A stretch of 64,000 bases of DNA from JANXQG01 sp963775975. Lineage in GTDB: Bacteria > Planctomycetota > Planctomycetia > Pirellulales > Thermoguttaceae. The notes under the pieces were generated by a model that was not told the origin of the DNA, ran no database searches, and saw nothing but the letters and a program-made list of their open reading frames with translations. Made by a program: the position numbers and the translations under genes. Location of the stretch: positions 3,596,001 through 3,660,000 of the forward strand of contig CAVZKX010000002.1 in NCBI GenBank assembly GCA_963775975.1. Reading direction: 5' to 3'. Below are positions 63,801 through 64,000 of this stretch, one piece after another (the stretch's first letter is position 1; every line of letters starts with the position of its first letter).

Positions 63801-64000
63801 CGATCACCTTGGGCACCGGCGTGCCATCGTAGGGGGCGACCAGGATATTCGATGGCTTCAGGTCGCGGTGGATGATCCCCTTTTGATGCGCGTGCTGCAC
63901 GGCCGAGCAGACTTGCATGAAAAGCCCCAACCGCTCGGCGATGCCGAGGCGCGCCGCGTCGCAATAGTCGGTGATGGGGATCCCTTTCACGTAATCCATG
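60874..64000 (-). CDS. Ser/Thr protein kinase with 14 WD40 repeats, truncated by the window end
   Basis: 1041 residues are visible; the N-terminal kinase lobe lies beyond the window, since the sequence begins inside the kinase fold (MDYVKGIPITDYCD, then HRDLKPSN, DFGLA, SDIYSLGVLLYEL). A membrane segment (about 248-270) and a long Glu/Arg/Ala coiled coil (about 270-355) follow. The C-terminal half holds 14 WD40 repeats, enough for two seven-bladed propellers; a typical unit ends SPDGKRIASGSxDxTxxVWDAASG. Several blades lack the GH dipeptide, and blade 13 has an insertion (CSGDNALPLSHGNGD). The repeats face outward if the membrane segment is real. The ligand is unknown. Confidence 0.93.
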   Translation of the reverse strand, partial: MDYVKGIPITDYCDAARLGIAERLGLFMQVCSAVQHAHQKGIIHRDLKPSNILVAPYDGTPVPKVIDFGLAKALHYSLTERTLHTAHESVLGTPLYMSPEQAQLNNLDVDTRSDIYSLGVLLYELLTGTTPLEKARFQEAAWDEIRRIIREEEPPRPSTRLTTINTLPSLAACRQTEPAKLTTQLRGELDWIVMKALEKDRGRRYETANGMARDIQRYLTDEPVEARPPSATYRLQKFVRRNKRRVIAASLVLLALLLATAVTTKLMFYARYQRNLAQLAADESERARAAAESERDQKEQERNRADDERQRADAKAAEALAEKRIAVQQEAAARTEKQRADLEAKKAVAEGEAAKRSAFKVGQLLSSLNLKAAELEVEKAHAENQLLRSEWLLYANQIAAAQREWETNNDLAAWQQLRARCADFRGWEHDYLYTMFTRHLLRTLRLHSSAVLSVAISPDGKRIASSGSSDGTLRVWDEASGRELLVVRIGVVNSLAFSPDGKRIASGGRDDDKSVRIWDAASGRRLLTLKGHTQWVRCVAYSRDGKRIASGSDDHTVKVWDAESGKEMLSLKGHKWLVTGVAFSPDGKRVASIGNDDVLRIWDASDGRETINMHGRSGYLWSVAFSPDGQRIVCGNHDGTLTIWDTASGDEKLKLTGHAKWVHSVAYSPDGRWIVSGSEDNLLKVWDAASGRNVFTLRGHTAPVQSVAFTPDGKRIVSGSDDMTVKVWDATGGDEPLSLFGSPPLSVAFCPDGRRIVSANYDGTLTVRDAATGEEMLTLKGHDRTVTSVAINPDGKRIVSGSLDRTLKVWDAASGKTLITIEGHDCPVESVAFSPDGKRIASGGDDGMVTVWNSSTGRELATLKGHEGSVTSVAYSPDGKRIAGGSVDNTIRVWDATSGTSLLTLFNVTVTSVAFSPDGKRIASGSTDHMIRVWDAATGHELLTLRGHTNRVMAVAFSPDGKRIASCSGDNALPLSHGNGDNTVRLWDATTGQETLTLRGHTEAVNCLAFSPDGKRIASGSYDDTLKVWDATKSDAAETRR

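Overview
The window looks like one contig piece from a GC-rich planctomycete, most likely of the Pirellulales type. The signs are an ECF sigma gene overlapping a FecR-domain gene, an ECF sigma beside Ser/Thr kinases (one carrying 14 WD40 repeats), an exosortase with an EpsI-like partner, an Lgt with a PDZ insertion, frequent GTG/TTG starts and few strong Shine-Dalgarno sites. No rRNA, tRNA, CRISPR array or transposase was recognised.

Layout. Positions 217-5933 are regulatory: a NarL-type response regulator, two FixJ-like regulators (one frameshifted) whose receivers carry Glu where the phosphorylated Asp should be, and an ECF sigma/FecR pair. Positions 5940-16498 hold the export and processing core: exosortase, Wzz/BY-kinase, a 1370-residue TPR protein, an EpsI-like protein, an initiating sugar-phosphate transferase and an XrtA-type polysaccharide deacetylase. 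Positions 16805-50844 are one very long, same-strand exopolysaccharide locus: eleven glycosyltransferases, a Gfo/Idh/MocA-SDR fusion, four O-acyltransferases (two are tandem paralogues) plus an SGNH-like partner, a Wzy-like polymerase, a Wzx-like flippase, pyruvyl transferase, a fucokinase-type GHMP kinase, three methyltransferase-like genes, a radical SAM/SPASM protein, a FemAB-GNAT fusion, a second deacetylase and a membrane protein. Many start codons overlap the previous stop (ATGA or GTGA), which suggests translational coupling.

Positions 50890-53989 (minus strand) carry an HD-GYP-like protein, a probable outer-membrane protein and a BON-domain protein. Positions 54204-57689 are housekeeping: an HTH regulator, folK, panC and lgt. 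Positions 57701-64000 (minus strand) hold a Ser/Thr kinase, an ECF sigma factor and a second kinase that runs off the window end.

How it works together (inference): lipid-linked repeat units are started by the sugar-phosphate transferase, built and decorated by the glycosyl-, acyl-, methyl- and pyruvyl-transferases, flipped by the Wzx-like protein, polymerised by the Wzy-like protein and length-controlled by the Wzz/BY-kinase. The exosortase would anchor sorted proteins in the same envelope layer. No Wza-type exporter and no exosortase substrate is visible here.

A major caveat: at least eight sites in six genes show a clean single-base frame change whose repair gives an exact, family-length reading frame, and three more are suspected. 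This looks more like indel error in the assembly than programmed frameshifting, so the affected genes may be intact in the organism.
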